This document shows positions 1-7,760 of a DNA stretch of 21,422 nt, piece after piece (position 1 is the stretch's first letter; every line of letters starts with the position of its first letter). Under the pieces are notes generated by a model, which saw nothing but the letters and a program-made list of their open reading frames with translations, was not told the origin of the DNA and ran no database searches. A program made the translations under genes and the position numbers. Origin of the DNA: CAYLLT01 sp964591605 (GTDB lineage: Bacteria > Planctomycetota > Phycisphaerae > UBA1845 > PWPN01); NCBI GenBank assembly GCA_964591605.1, contig CAZQEN010000095.1, forward strand, positions 1 to 21,422, given 5' to 3'.

Positions 1-1730
1 CGACCGGTCTGGCGACGGTGGCGGCCATGCTGCCCGCCAGCCACTTCCAGGTTCTGCCCATCGTCGATCTGAACGTCGAGCCGCTCACGGACGCGGCTCT
101 GCGGCAGGCGGATGTCGTGATGATCTCCGCGATGATCGTCCAGAAGGCGTCGCTGCGCCAGATCGTGGCCCGGGCCAAACGATGCGGCAAGCTGGTCGTG
201 GTGGGCGGTCCGTACCCGACTTCCTACCGCGATGAGGTTGCCGCGCTGGGCGTCGATCACCTGGTCCTGGATGAGGCTGAAGTGACCCTGGCGCCGTTCG
301 TTGAGGACTGGCTCGCCGGACGAGCCCAGCGCGTGTATGACGAGCACTCGGTCCGCGCCCGCACCGCAATTGCCCTGACCCGCGAGGGCAAGCCGGTGAT
401 CACGAACACGCCCGTGCCCCGGTGGGACCTGCTCAAACTCCGGTCCTACTCGTCGCTGGCCATCCAGTTCTCACGGGGCTGCCCGTTCAAATGCGAGTTC
501 TGCGACATCGTCGTGCTTTACGGCCATCAACCGCGGGCCAAGACGCCGGACCAGATGATCGCCGAACTGGAGGCGATCCGCCGGACCGGCTGGAGAGGCT
601 CAATCTTCATCGTCGATGACAATTTCATCGGCAATCGCGCGGAAGTGCGAAAGCTTCTGCCGGCGCTCATCGAATATCGACGCGAACACGGCGACCTCTT
701 CTCGTTCTTCACCGAGGCGAGCGTCGATCTCGCCAACGATAACCTCCGCGACATCCGCGAGGGGATGATCGCGGCCGGATTCCAGGAGATCTTCGCGGGA
801 ATCGAGTCGACCAATCCGGAAGTGCTCGCGGAGATGGACAAGGGCCAGAACCGGGGCGACCTGGGGCAGAAGGTCGAGACGCTCCAGCGCGCCGGACTTG
901 AGGTGACGGCCGGCTTCATCGTCGGCAACGACAATGATCGCCCAACGGTGTTTGACGAACTCTTCCAGTTCATCCAGGACAACGGCATCGTCATGCCGAT
1001 GCCGGGCCTGCTGACGGCGCTGCGCGGCACGCCTCTGTACCGGCGTCTGAAGGAGGCCGGCCGCCTGCGCGCCGAATCATCAGGAAACAACACGCATCGC
1101 TTCCAGCTCAACTTTCAGCCGGTCCTGGCCGAGCGCCTGTTAATCGAGGGTTACGTGGGCCTGCTCGAGCGGCTCTTTTCGCCCCGCAATTACTATGCGC
1201 GATGCCGCGTGCTCAGGCAGCGACGCGGGCCGTTTCACCGCATCAGCCGGCTCAACCGCGCCGGCATCCTGGCCACCATGCGGGTGCTCTGCCGCAATCT
1301 CATTCAACGGCCGGATCGGCACTTCGCACAGTACGTGCTGAGTACGCTGTTCACCGCGCCGACCGAACTGCCCGAGGTCATCACCCAGGCCGTCAAGTTC
1401 GCGCATTTTCAGGAGATTACCCGCGCGGCGGTGAGTGCCCATCGCTATCCCGAGCACGTGGCGAGCCTGGCCGAGCAGTTTCAGGAGAAGGTCGCCCAGC
1501 TTCGCGGTGACGTGGCCACACGCCTGCGCCGGCTGGCCAAACTTGAAAAGCGGGTGGTTCACGAGGCGATCACGCGGTGGCAATCACTCCATCGTGACTT
1601 CCGCGCCGATGCCGAGGAAACGCTGCACGAGTTTCGGCGCCGTCTGGCTGACTGCACCGACAGTTACCGCCGGGCCTGGCAGGACATGGTCCGGGCATAC
1701 GGCACCACCGAGCAACAGGAGCAGTCATGA
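1..1730 (+). CDS. B12-binding-domain radical SAM protein (DUF4070 type), 5' end cut by window edge
   Basis: The reading frame is already open at the left edge (in-frame codons from base 3), so the N-terminus lies outside the window. A GTG at 18 and an ATG at 27 fall inside the conserved 'VAAMLP' stretch of this family and are not the true start. The first ~130 residues look like a cobalamin-binding Rossmann domain (DLNVEPL, then GGPYPTSY). The radical SAM core follows, with the 4Fe-4S motif C-x3-C-x2-C encoded at 480, 492 and 501 (GCPFKCEFCD). The C-terminal ~250 residues match the DUF4070-type extension in layout and are helical and charged. Family members reductively cleave S-adenosylmethionine to make a radical; many in this subgroup are uncharacterised methylases or C-C bond-forming enzymes, so the substrate cannot be named. 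The last codon overlaps the start of a small basic ORF. The family call is firm and the reaction is open. Confidence 0.9.
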   Translation, partial: TGLATVAAMLPASHFQVLPIVDLNVEPLTDAALRQADVVMISAMIVQKASLRQIVARAKRCGKLVVVGGPYPTSYRDEVAALGVDHLVLDEAEVTLAPFVEDWLAGRAQRVYDEHSVRARTAIALTREGKPVITNTPVPRWDLLKLRSYSSLAIQFSRGCPFKCEFCDIVVLYGHQPRAKTPDQMIAELEAIRRTGWRGSIFIVDDNFIGNRAEVRKLLPALIEYRREHGDLFSFFTEASVDLANDNLRDIREGMIAAGFQEIFAGIESTNPEVLAEMDKGQNRGDLGQKVETLQRAGLEVTAGFIVGNDNDRPTVFDELFQFIQDNGIVMPMPGLLTALRGTPLYRRLKEAGRLRAESSGNNTHRFQLNFQPVLAERLLIEGYVGLLERLFSPRNYYARCRVLRQRRGPFHRISRLNRAGILATMRVLCRNLIQRPDRHFAQYVLSTLFTAPTELPEVITQAVKFAHFQEITRAAVSAHRYPEHVASLAEQFQEKVAQLRGDVATRLRRLAKLEKRVVHEAITRWQSLHRDFRADAEETLHEFRRRLADCTDSYRRAWQDMVRAYGTTEQQEQS

Positions 1731-1876
1731 GTGACCCCATCAGCAAGGCCGCCCTCCAGGAGCCAACGATGAAAAGAGGCAAACGCCTGTCACGGGGCCA
1801 GCGCATCCACCGGCGAAGAACTCTGGCTTTGCAGCGCCGTCAGCAAAAAGCCGAGGCCGTGACAGCTCGCGATTGA
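1727..1876 (+). CDS. small basic protein overlapping the radical SAM gene (49 aa)
   Basis: An ATG at 1727 overlaps the stop of the radical SAM gene in an ATGA arrangement, the usual layout for translational coupling. The ORF encodes 49 residues and ends in TGA at 1874-1876. The middle and C-terminal parts are strongly basic (KRGKRLSRGQRIHRRR, residues 16-31) and have no hydrophobic segment, so a cytoplasmic nucleic-acid- or protein-binding peptide is possible. I recognise no family. An alternative start is the ATG at 1769 (MKRGKRLSRG). Reasons to take it seriously are the exact overlap and the coherent composition. The reason for doubt is that a 49-codon ORF in GC-rich DNA is not rare by chance. 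Confidence 0.4.
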   Translation: MSDPISKAALQEPTMKRGKRLSRGQRIHRRRTLALQRRQQKAEAVTARD

Positions 1877-2167
1877 TCGTGAGACGAAAGTGCGAAGTCA
1901 AAACGTTCAGCGGTGGGAGGTGGACTCCTGGCGCGTGTTCCGTCGGAGTGAATGGAGCTTAGATGAGATGATACCGCTGCCGACAGCCCCGGCACTTGCT
2001 CCAGACCACGCAGTCGTGCTCCCGAACAGTGAACCGAACCGATGATTCGATACGGACATGGACTGTCGTTGCGGAATCGACGAGGAGGCCCTGGATAAGT
2101 GGGAAAGCGATGGAGGATCTCCGAAGCGCCGTCGGTCCATTGAGGAACCAGAAGGTAAGGTGGACGC

Positions 2168-2617
2168 ATGGCGCAGATGCGCGCGATCATGACCCGCAAA
2201 AAAGCGGCCCAGAAGATCCGGAAGATCACCCACGCGATGGCAATAATTGCCAGCGTGAGACTCCAGAAGCTGCAGATGCGAGCACTTGCGGCAAAGGCCT
2301 ACGCGCAGAAGCTTCGGGAAATGGTCTCGAACGCCGCCGCGAATGTCGGAGAGCTCCGGAACCCTCTTCTTCGACAGCCCGCTGTTGAGGAAGCTGCCAA
2401 GCGGGTCGCCGTCCTCGTCATCACCAGTAACCGCGGGCTGGCCGGAGCGTACAACAGCAATGTTCTGCGGACGGCCACGGCTTTTCTGAGCGCCTGCCAG
2501 CCCGGGTCATCGGGACTGCCGTCAGAAAGGCGAGGGCCGCTGATTCGTCGCGGCGCAAGCTGCATCGAACGGCATGCTCGCATCGGGGATCGACGGGCCA
2601 TTCGGGCGCAGTCATGA
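2168..2617 (+). pseudogene. atpG: orphan N-terminal fragment of F1-ATPase gamma subunit
   Basis: From the ATG at 2168, the first ~105 residues match the gamma subunit N-terminus. They include the helix KIRKITHAMAIIAS (family: KITKAMxMVA), the segment AYAQKLREMV, and the conserved strand VAVLVITSNRGLAGAYNSNVL. After about base 2490 the similarity stops, and a non-homologous 40-residue tail runs to the TGA at 2615-2617. A whole gamma subunit has about 290 residues with a C-terminal helix that completes the rotor shaft, so this product could not work as one. A good ribosome site (AAGGTAAGG at 2152-2160) is still in place. No other ATP synthase gene lies in the window. I could not find the missing C-terminal part in the other two frames downstream. 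It could be a decayed duplicate, or a piece moved by recombination. Confidence 0.6.
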
Positions 2618-2671
2618 GGCAGAGCCAGAGCCTCACGTGAGCTGGTCCTGACCGCCGCCAACTGGGAGTTG

Positions 2672-2699
2672 TTGCTATTTCCGCGCCGATCGCTATGAT
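2672..2699 (+). promoter_or_regulatory. possible sigma70-type promoter before the candidate small RNA
   Basis: TTGCTA at 2672-2677 and TATGAT at 2694-2699 are separated by 16 bases. The -10 element matches TATAAT at five of six positions and the -35 matches TTGACA at four of six. Transcription would begin near 2706. Planctomycete promoter consensus is poorly known, so this is suggestive only. Confidence 0.35.
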
Positions 2700-2705
2700 G
2701 TATTT

Positions 2706-2858
2706 CAGTGGAGCCGTCGTACGGGTCGGCTTTATGTGACCAGGGTCGTCGGATGACTAAATGAAGGGCAATCCGGCCCGATGCCGGAGGGCTCGTTGAA
2801 GAGTAAGCCGACGTGGTTCAACACCTCAGGGTGTGACGCCACGTCGGTTTTTCTTTTT
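2706..2858 (+). ncRNA. candidate small structured RNA (about 150 nt)
   Basis: This stretch lies between a promoter-like pair (2672-2699) and a strong terminator (2808-2858), and no convincing ORF fills it. It can form further local stems: AGCCG near 2713 with CGGCT about nine bases on, and a CCGG...CCGG arm pair around 2772-2787. I cannot match it to a known riboswitch, 6S RNA or other class. It could instead be the attenuated leader of the DUF3309 gene that starts 100 bases further on. Identity rests on position and folding potential only. Confidence 0.3.
2808..2858 (+). terminator. two-tier Rho-independent terminator
   Basis: A perfect 9-bp outer stem (CCGACGTGG at 2808-2816 with CCACGTCGG at 2839-2847) encloses a second 5-bp hairpin (ACACC at 2821-2825, loop TCAG, GGTGT at 2830-2834). 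A T tract with a single C follows directly (2848-2858). It is among the clearest terminators in the window and would end any transcript from the atpG fragment or the candidate small RNA. Confidence 0.85.
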
Positions 2859-2957
2859 ACATCGTTGTCTGACATGGGTTGAACCAACTCGTGTGTGAGT
2901 TGCGCGTTGCGGAACGATCCAGCTTGTGGTCGTGTGTCTACTTTGAAAGGATGTCTC

Positions 2958-3116
2958 ATGTTCTGGGCTCTCGTGATACTGAGCCTGTTTGCAGTGCTTG
3001 TAGCTGCAATCCCCCGGTGGCCTCACAGCAGAAACTGGGGCTATTCCCCCAGTCTCGTCTTGGGCTTTGCAGTGGCCGTTCTATCTGTTCTGGTGCTCAT
3101 GGGTCGCATCACCTGA
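2958..3116 (+). CDS. DUF3309 family small membrane protein (52 aa)
   Basis: The 52-residue product has two hydrophobic segments (about residues 2-16 and 33-49) around the conserved turn IPRWPHSRNWGYSPS, the signature of DUF3309 (family pattern: LPRWPHSRxWGYxPS). Each helix should span the inner membrane, with the basic, Trp-rich loop between them. The start at 2958 is chosen because GAAAGG lies seven bases upstream at 2945-2950 and the family begins at this point; upstream in-frame starts would add a polar leader that the family lacks. The function of DUF3309 is unknown. It stands alone, 141 bases before the glycosyltransferase cassette and after a strong terminator, so it probably has its own promoter. 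Confidence 0.85.
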   Translation: MFWALVILSLFAVLVAAIPRWPHSRNWGYSPSLVLGFAVAVLSVLVLMGRIT

Positions 3117-3258
3117 CCGCGTTTCCAGAGAAATCAACGCCACGCGTCACCACGTGTCCCTCTGGCTGACCGCCTCCATAAGCGCGTGCAGGGCGTGAAA
3201 TGCTCCAGCGCGGTTGGCCCACCCGGATGTGGTGCGATCTGCCCGAGGAGGTGAGTCC

Positions 3259-4488
3259 ATGCGGCACTCCATACGGCCGCTTTTCTTGTCAACCTATCTA
3301 CCTGAAGAATGTGGCCTGGCCACGTTCTCCAAAGACTCGGCCGATGCGGTGGATCTGGCCGCGGGAGAGCCGGCCTCGTCCGTCATGGCGATCCGCAGGA
3401 CATGTTCACCTTCGCGGAAAGATCCCCGGGTGATTCACGTCATCGACAACCGCCTTCCGGACGCGTACCCGCTGGCCGCCCGGGTGGCGAATGACTGCCC
3501 GTGCGACCTGGTGAGTTTGCAGCACGAGTTCGGTCTTTACCCCGGTGAATGGGGAGCCGCCATTCTTGATTTCGTGCTCGCTTGCCGCAAGCCCATCATC
3601 ACCACGTTTCACACCCTCATGGCCGAGCCAGCCGCCGTTCCCCGGCGCCTGATCCGGAACCTCTCGGCCCTGAGTGCTGCCGTCGTCGTCATGACGCAGA
3701 CGGCAGCGCGGCTGCTGAGCACCGAATACGGCATCCCCGCTGGGCGGGTGCGGGTCATTCCACACGGGGTTCCCGAGGTCAGCGGTGAACGCGATAACCG
3801 CTATAAGAGCCGCCTCGGGATTCCAGGGCGCAGCATCATCTGCACTTTCGGCTTGCTCAGCCGCGGCAAGGGGCTGGAATACATGATCGAGGCGATGCCT
3901 CGGGTCGTCGCGGCATGCCCCGACTGTCTGTACCTGATCGTGGGCGTCACGCATCCTGAGGTCGAGCGACTTGAAGGAGAGACGTACCGGGGAAGCCTGG
4001 AGGCGAGGGTCGATGCCCTGGGTATGAGCGCGCACGTGCGATTTGTGAATCGGTATCTGGATATGACGGAACTTCTGGAATGCCTGCGGGCCAGCGACGT
4101 TTATGTGACGCCGTACCCGGGGAAGGATCAGATCTCCAGTGGCACGCTGGCCTACGCCATGGCCGCGGGCTTGCCCATCGTGAGCACGCCCTATTATCAC
4201 GCCGAAGAGATGCTCGCCGACGGCCGCGGCCTGCTGGTCCCCTTTGCACAGAGCGCCCCGCTCGCCGATGCAGTGCTGCGGTTCCTCACAGACGTGGAAC
4301 TGCGCAACAACACCCGGTGGAGAGCGTACACCTACACCCGTCAGATGTTGTGGCCGAATGTGGGCCTCCAGTATCTCGAATGTTTTCGCGGAGCCATGTC
4401 CGCCACCGGCATCCGGGGTCGCACAGCCCGCAACCACGGCCGACTCAATGAGAACCGGGCGGACTCGCTTGTGCATGGAGCTCTTTGA
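3259..4488 (+). CDS. GT4-type glycosyltransferase, first gene of a GT4/six-hairpin/GH130 cassette
   Basis: The 409-residue protein begins at the ATG at 3259 behind a strong ribosome site (GAGGAGGTGA, 3245-3254). The opening FLSTYLPEECGLATFSKD is the typical N-terminal acceptor-side loop of this subgroup, which argues against an earlier start. Further motifs are QHEFG (88-92), PHGVP (168-172), the donor-binding stretch GLLSRGKGLEY (198-208, with R202 and K204), and a C-terminal nucleotide-sugar site read as SSGTLAYAMAAGLPIVSTPY (293-312). In that site the usual first Glu of the GT4 E-x7-E motif is missing, as is common in this subgroup. There is no membrane segment, so it should act in the cytoplasm. 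The stop overlaps the next start by one base. It probably transfers mannose or a related sugar from a nucleotide donor; donor and acceptor are inferred from the GH130 neighbour. Confidence 0.88.
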   Translation: MRHSIRPLFLSTYLPEECGLATFSKDSADAVDLAAGEPASSVMAIRRTCSPSRKDPRVIHVIDNRLPDAYPLAARVANDCPCDLVSLQHEFGLYPGEWGAAILDFVLACRKPIITTFHTLMAEPAAVPRRLIRNLSALSAAVVVMTQTAARLLSTEYGIPAGRVRVIPHGVPEVSGERDNRYKSRLGIPGRSIICTFGLLSRGKGLEYMIEAMPRVVAACPDCLYLIVGVTHPEVERLEGETYRGSLEARVDALGMSAHVRFVNRYLDMTELLECLRASDVYVTPYPGKDQISSGTLAYAMAAGLPIVSTPYYHAEEMLADGRGLLVPFAQSAPLADAVLRFLTDVELRNNTRWRAYTYTRQMLWPNVGLQYLECFRGAMSATGIRGRTARNHGRLNENRADSLVHGAL

Positions 4489-5562
4489 TGGATCGTACCA
4501 ATCATCTGGTACTGACTCACCTGGATCGAATGACGGATTCAACCGGACTCATTCAGCATGCCATCTACAGTGTTCCCCGGCGGGGAAGCGGCTACACAAC
4601 CGACGATAACGCTCGGGCGCTTCGACTCTGCGTTCAGCTCTGGTGCCGTCACCCCAGCAGAGGCCTGCTAAGCCGGCTGACGCGATATCTGAGTTTTATC
4701 GAACATGCCCGGTCGCCAACGGGCCGGTTTCATAATCTGCTGAGCTACCGGCGCGAGTGGATGGATGAAGAGGGGCCCGGCGATTGTCAGGGTCAGGTCG
4801 TTCGTGCCCTGGCAGAAGTGCTCGGCAGCAGTCTGCCGGACAGCTATCGCACGCTGGCGCGGGAGTTGATCGAGGGCCTGCTTCCGGCACTCGGCGATCT
4901 CGGAAGTCTCCGCGCGCAGGCGTACGTCGTCCTGGCGTGGAGCTGCCTGAAAGCGGCCAACGTGCGAGTCGTCGCTCCGCTGGAATCGGCGGCCTGGTTT
5001 GGAGCACAACGTCTGGCCGAGTGCTATCAGCGAACCGCACGTCCTGACTGGCAGTGGTTTGAAGCCAGTATGACTTATGCGAACGCGGTGCTGCCGCATG
5101 CAATGTTTACGGCCGCGGCTTGCTGGCCCGAGGAGAAGTTCCTCGAAGTTGCTCAGGCCACCTTCGCGTTTCTCGATGTACAGACGACCACGGACGGTGT
5201 CTTCTGGCCCATCGGAAACCTCGGCTGGCACGGGCACGGAGCCGATCGGGCGCGGTATGATCAGCAGCCGATCGAAGCGGTGACCATGGCTGAGGCTGCG
5301 CTGGCCGCCTTTCGCATGCTCGGCGAAGCGACGTACTCATCTGTATTCGATCGGGCGGACGCATGGTTCTACGGAAAGAACAGCTTGAGACAGACGCTGG
5401 TTGATGCGGAGACGGGAGCCTGTTNNNNNNNNNNACGAATGGGGCATCAATCGGAATCAGGGAGCGGAGTCCACCCTCGCGTTCCTGTCGACAGCCTTTT
5501 ACCGGCGGGACCTCAGACAAGTGGGGCACCCTGACGACGAGACGGAGGCTGCCCGCCGCTGA
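4488..5562 (+). CDS. six-hairpin-glycosidase-like protein, interrupted by an assembly gap
   Basis: The ATG at 4488 shares one base with the previous stop (TGATG). The N-terminus LTHLDRMTDSTGLIQHAIYSVPRR and the motif SGYTTDDNARAL (about residues 34-45) mark the alpha-helical-barrel protein that travels with this GT4 and GH130. The 10-N gap at 5425-5434 breaks the frame as written. After it, a different frame gives EWGINRNQGAESTLAFL, the expected C-terminal signature, and ends at TGA 5560-5562. The gene is therefore intact biologically, and the gap size is a placeholder; restoring the frame needs a missing length divisible by three. Members are often labelled glycosyltransferases, but the repeated helical pattern suggests an (alpha/alpha)6 barrel. 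The reaction is not established. The next gene starts 37 bases downstream. Confidence 0.8.
5425..5434. other. scaffold gap (10 N)
   Basis: Ten ambiguous bases sit inside the six-hairpin-like gene. The coding frames on the two sides match the same family signature but differ by one, so the true missing length is not 10. A multiple of three, perhaps 12 bases, would join the C before the gap to the EWGINRNQGAES after it. Confidence 0.99.
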
Positions 5563-5599
5563 TCCCGGCCTGCACAATTTTCCGGCCAGGGGAACTGAA

Positions 5600-6604
5600 A
5601 TGTTGTCTGACTCAAGAGGCTCCAGTCGTTATCAGGAACTGTTCAGGCGTCATACGGCCAATCCAATCCTGACCGCCGGCCAATGGCCCTACGCAGCGCA
5701 CACGGTATTCAACGCCGGCGCGTGCCACGTGCAGGGGGAGACCGTTCTGCTGGTTCGCGTCGAGGACCGTCGCGGTCACTCGCATTTGACGCTGGCGCGG
5801 AGCCGGGACGGCGTATCGAACTGGCGCATCGATCCGCAGCCGAGTTTCCCCGCTGACCCTGAAAACCATTCCGAGGAAGCCTGGGGTGTGGAAGACCCTC
5901 GCATCACATGGCTCGAAGACAGGCAGGAATGGATCATCGCCTATACCGCATACTCCCCCAGTGGGCCGCTGGTTTCGCTCGCGAGGTCCAGAGACTTCAC
6001 CTCCTTTGCGCGGATCGGTCCGGTCATGCCTCCGGAAGACAAGGATGCTGCGCTCTTTCCGCGCCGGTTCGGCGAGCGTTATGCCATGATCCACCGGCCG
6101 GTGTCAGCGGGGAGTTCGGGCGCCCACATGTGGCTCTCCTATTCTCCCGACTTGCTTCATTGGGGTGATCACCACATCCTGCTCCACGCGCGCCGTGGAG
6201 CATGGTGGGATGCCAACAAGATTGGCCTGAGCCCGCCGCCGCTGGAGACGCCGAAAGGATGGCTGCTGCTTTACCACGGAGTGCGGAATACTCCGGGCGG
6301 ATGCCTCTATCGTCTTGGCCTGGCACTTCTCGACCTGGACGATCCAACTCAGGTTCTGCGGCGCAGCGACGAGTGGATCTTCGCCCCGCAGACGCCGTAT
6401 GAGCGTCAGGGCGATGTCAACGGCGTCGTGTTTCCGTGCGGGTGGGTCCTTGACAGGACAAGTGGCACTATCCGCTTGTATTACGGGGGCGCCGATACAT
6501 GCGTCGCACTGGCGACCGCCCAGCTCGCGGATGTGCTCGACTATCTGGACCAATGCCCCGCCCCCACGGTGAGGAGGCGCGGCGGTATGACTTTGGCGGA
6601 GTGA
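5600..6604 (+). CDS. GH130 family glycoside phosphorylase (beta-mannoside type)
   Basis: The 334-residue, signal-less protein has the usual GH130 length and five-bladed propeller motifs. These include NPILTAGQWPY (21-31), LLVRVEDRRG (50-59), GVEDPRITW (96-104), FTSFARIGPV, MWLSYSPDLLHWG, NKIGLSPPP (206-214) and GWLLLYHGV (220-228). Asp99 in VEDPR is the family's general acid. Lys207 and His226 occupy positions that bind phosphate in the phosphorylase members, so phosphorolysis rather than hydrolysis is favoured. Characterised members release mannose 1-phosphate from beta-1,4- or beta-1,2-linked mannosides; the linkage here is not readable from sequence alone. The start at 5600 has AGGGGAA at 5588-5594. 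It is the third gene of the cassette and probably recycles what the GT4 makes. Confidence 0.9.
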   Translation: MLSDSRGSSRYQELFRRHTANPILTAGQWPYAAHTVFNAGACHVQGETVLLVRVEDRRGHSHLTLARSRDGVSNWRIDPQPSFPADPENHSEEAWGVEDPRITWLEDRQEWIIAYTAYSPSGPLVSLARSRDFTSFARIGPVMPPEDKDAALFPRRFGERYAMIHRPVSAGSSGAHMWLSYSPDLLHWGDHHILLHARRGAWWDANKIGLSPPPLETPKGWLLLYHGVRNTPGGCLYRLGLALLDLDDPTQVLRRSDEWIFAPQTPYERQGDVNGVVFPCGWVLDRTSGTIRLYYGGADTCVALATAQLADVLDYLDQCPAPTVRRRGGMTLAE

Positions 6605-6909
6605 TGCCGATCCGATCAGGGGCGAAAAGGCCAGCGCAGCAACGACAGCGTTAGACGAGACCGCCTTGGGCTGTCTCGAACCGAGGTGTCTATCGACAAG
6701 GAAATGATCGAAATCTCTGTCAAAGGGATCACCAGCCAGGTCAGGATCTCCGTGTCCCGAGAGGATCATCGGACATGCTCTTCAGACTCCGTATACCTGT
6801 CTTTCCGATCTCGTGCTGATGGAGCGCGATGTTGAGTGGTTCCGCCTGAGGCGGTTCGCAGGGAGTTATCCCTCTTCCCGTCTCGAGGTGGAGAGCCTCG
6901 TGCCGACGA
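6605..6909. other. spacer after the GH130 cassette, no recognised gene
   Basis: No clear terminator follows the GH130 stop. Two short plus-strand ORFs are present: 6704-6835 (43 residues, opening MIEISVKGITSQVRIS) and 6819-6971 (50 residues, opening MERDVEWFRLRRFAGSYPSS). The second reads like protein but has no ribosome site and runs 62 bases into the convergent HesB-like gene. A small CCGCC/GGCGG hairpin lies near 6842-6854. I assign no function. Confidence 0.4.
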
Positions 6910-7194
6910 TCAGAGAGAGGGCCCTTTGGCTTGCGGCATGCGGAGCTTGGGACCTGAGCCGGAGTCTGTGAGCTCGAGTCTTCGGTCGGCGAGCTTGATC
7001 GCCGCCTCGCGGTTCAACACCAGAACGATCTTGTCCTGGTGGCGAATGACGACTTCGCCGTCGAGGGACTCGCTGAGCCGCAACCGCCAGCCGTGGTCCT
7101 CCCGCGCGAAAGTGAATGCCTTGGCCTGGGGCGACTCATCGTTGGAGAGTCGCTCAGCCAACTGGCACGCCGCGTCGCTCGTTACGGTGAACAT
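6910..7194 (-). CDS. HesB/IscA-like fold protein without the cluster-binding cysteines
   Basis: The 94-residue product opens MFTVTSDAACQLAERL and continues with an amphipathic strand pattern (WRLRLSESLDGEVVIRHQDKIVLVLNREAA, LADRRLELT) that resembles A-type Fe-S carrier proteins. Genuine IscA/HesB proteins carry one Cys near the middle and a C-G-C pair near the C-terminus; here the only Cys is residue 10, so a cluster-carrier role is unlikely. Such cysteine-free relatives are widespread and uncharacterised. The start is supported by TCTGGAG about seven bases upstream on the minus strand. It is a single gene, convergent with the GH130 cassette. Family placement is by pattern and moderately sure. 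Confidence 0.65.
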   Translation of the reverse strand: MFTVTSDAACQLAERLSNDESPQAKAFTFAREDHGWRLRLSESLDGEVVIRHQDKIVLVLNREAAIKLADRRLELTDSGSGPKLRMPQAKGPSL

Positions 7195-7731
7195 GTCGAT
7201 TCTCCAGAATCCTGTTGGAAGCGCTGCTGATCAGCGTCCCAGTGTTTCCAGCACCATCGCGGTATGGCACTGTCTCTGCCGATGCACTGCGGGGATGGTC
7301 CCGCCGGCATCCATCCGGAGCGAGCGGGGACTGATCTGCAGTGCGGAGGGGCCAATGGCCCCACGGTGGGGAAGCGGGCGCGCGGCAAAACCGCGCCGCC
7401 CAGGCACACCACCGGTGTTCCGGGCCACACAGTGCACAAGCATCGCGATCTTCCGGTTCAGGAGAAAATGCCGATTGACAGGCAGGTTCTCGGGAAGAGG
7501 ATGATCATGAGAAGGCGCCAGTGAGTATAGGGGAATGCCGTCCGGAATGCAAGTGCTGCAGGATGAACGATCAGCATGCGTCGTCACCGGCGGCATTCGA
7601 CGCTGGCTGCGGCCTCAGTTCCGGCTTGCTCCTCCCGGTGGCGGGATCGCGCCCAAACTCTGCGGACTGCGCCAGACGGCGGGTTGACGTCTGCCTGGCT
7701 GCAGATTCTCCAGGATTTGCGGATTTGCCTC
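7195..7731. other. long spacer with GC-rich inverted repeats, no recognised gene
   Basis: ORFs across this stretch (for example 7264-7524 plus and 7231-7596 minus) show no family similarity and a composition typical of chance GC-rich frames. Visible structure includes a perfect GGGGCC-AAT-GGCCCC hairpin (7348-7362), a GC-rich imperfect hairpin around an AAAA loop (7375-7401), and the palindrome GCTGATCAGC near 7228. AGGAG precedes an 18-codon ORF at 7468-7524, which I do not call. The left part should hold the promoter of the minus-strand HesB-like gene, but no good -10/-35 pair stands out. Confidence 0.5.
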
Positions 7732-7760
7732 TTTACTGCGAGCGTGAACCGCACTATGCT
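7732..7760 (+). promoter_or_regulatory. possible promoter of the RRM gene
   Basis: TTTACT (7732-7737) and TATGCT (7755-7760) are separated by 17 bases. If used, the transcript has a leader of about 155 bases before the ATG at 7922. That leader contains a GGGCC-ATT-GGCCC hairpin at 7846-7858. Genes for cold-induced RNA-binding proteins often have long leaders, but this assignment rests on two hexamers only. Confidence 0.3.

Noticed and set aside
2058..2192. 44-residue ORF (MDCRCGIDEEALDKWESDGG...) overlapping the atpG fragment start
   Set aside because: There is no ribosome site and no recognised family, and an in-frame stop lies just upstream.
3406..4542. 378-residue open frame on the minus strand
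   Set aside because: It is antisense to the GT4 gene, whose motifs and ribosome site are clear.
6775..6812. Pieces resembling Illumina adapter (GCTCTTC and TTTCCGATCT) near each other
   Set aside because: The two matches are short and separated by about 20 unrelated bases, and no full adapter is present. Chance is the simpler reading, though reads could be checked.
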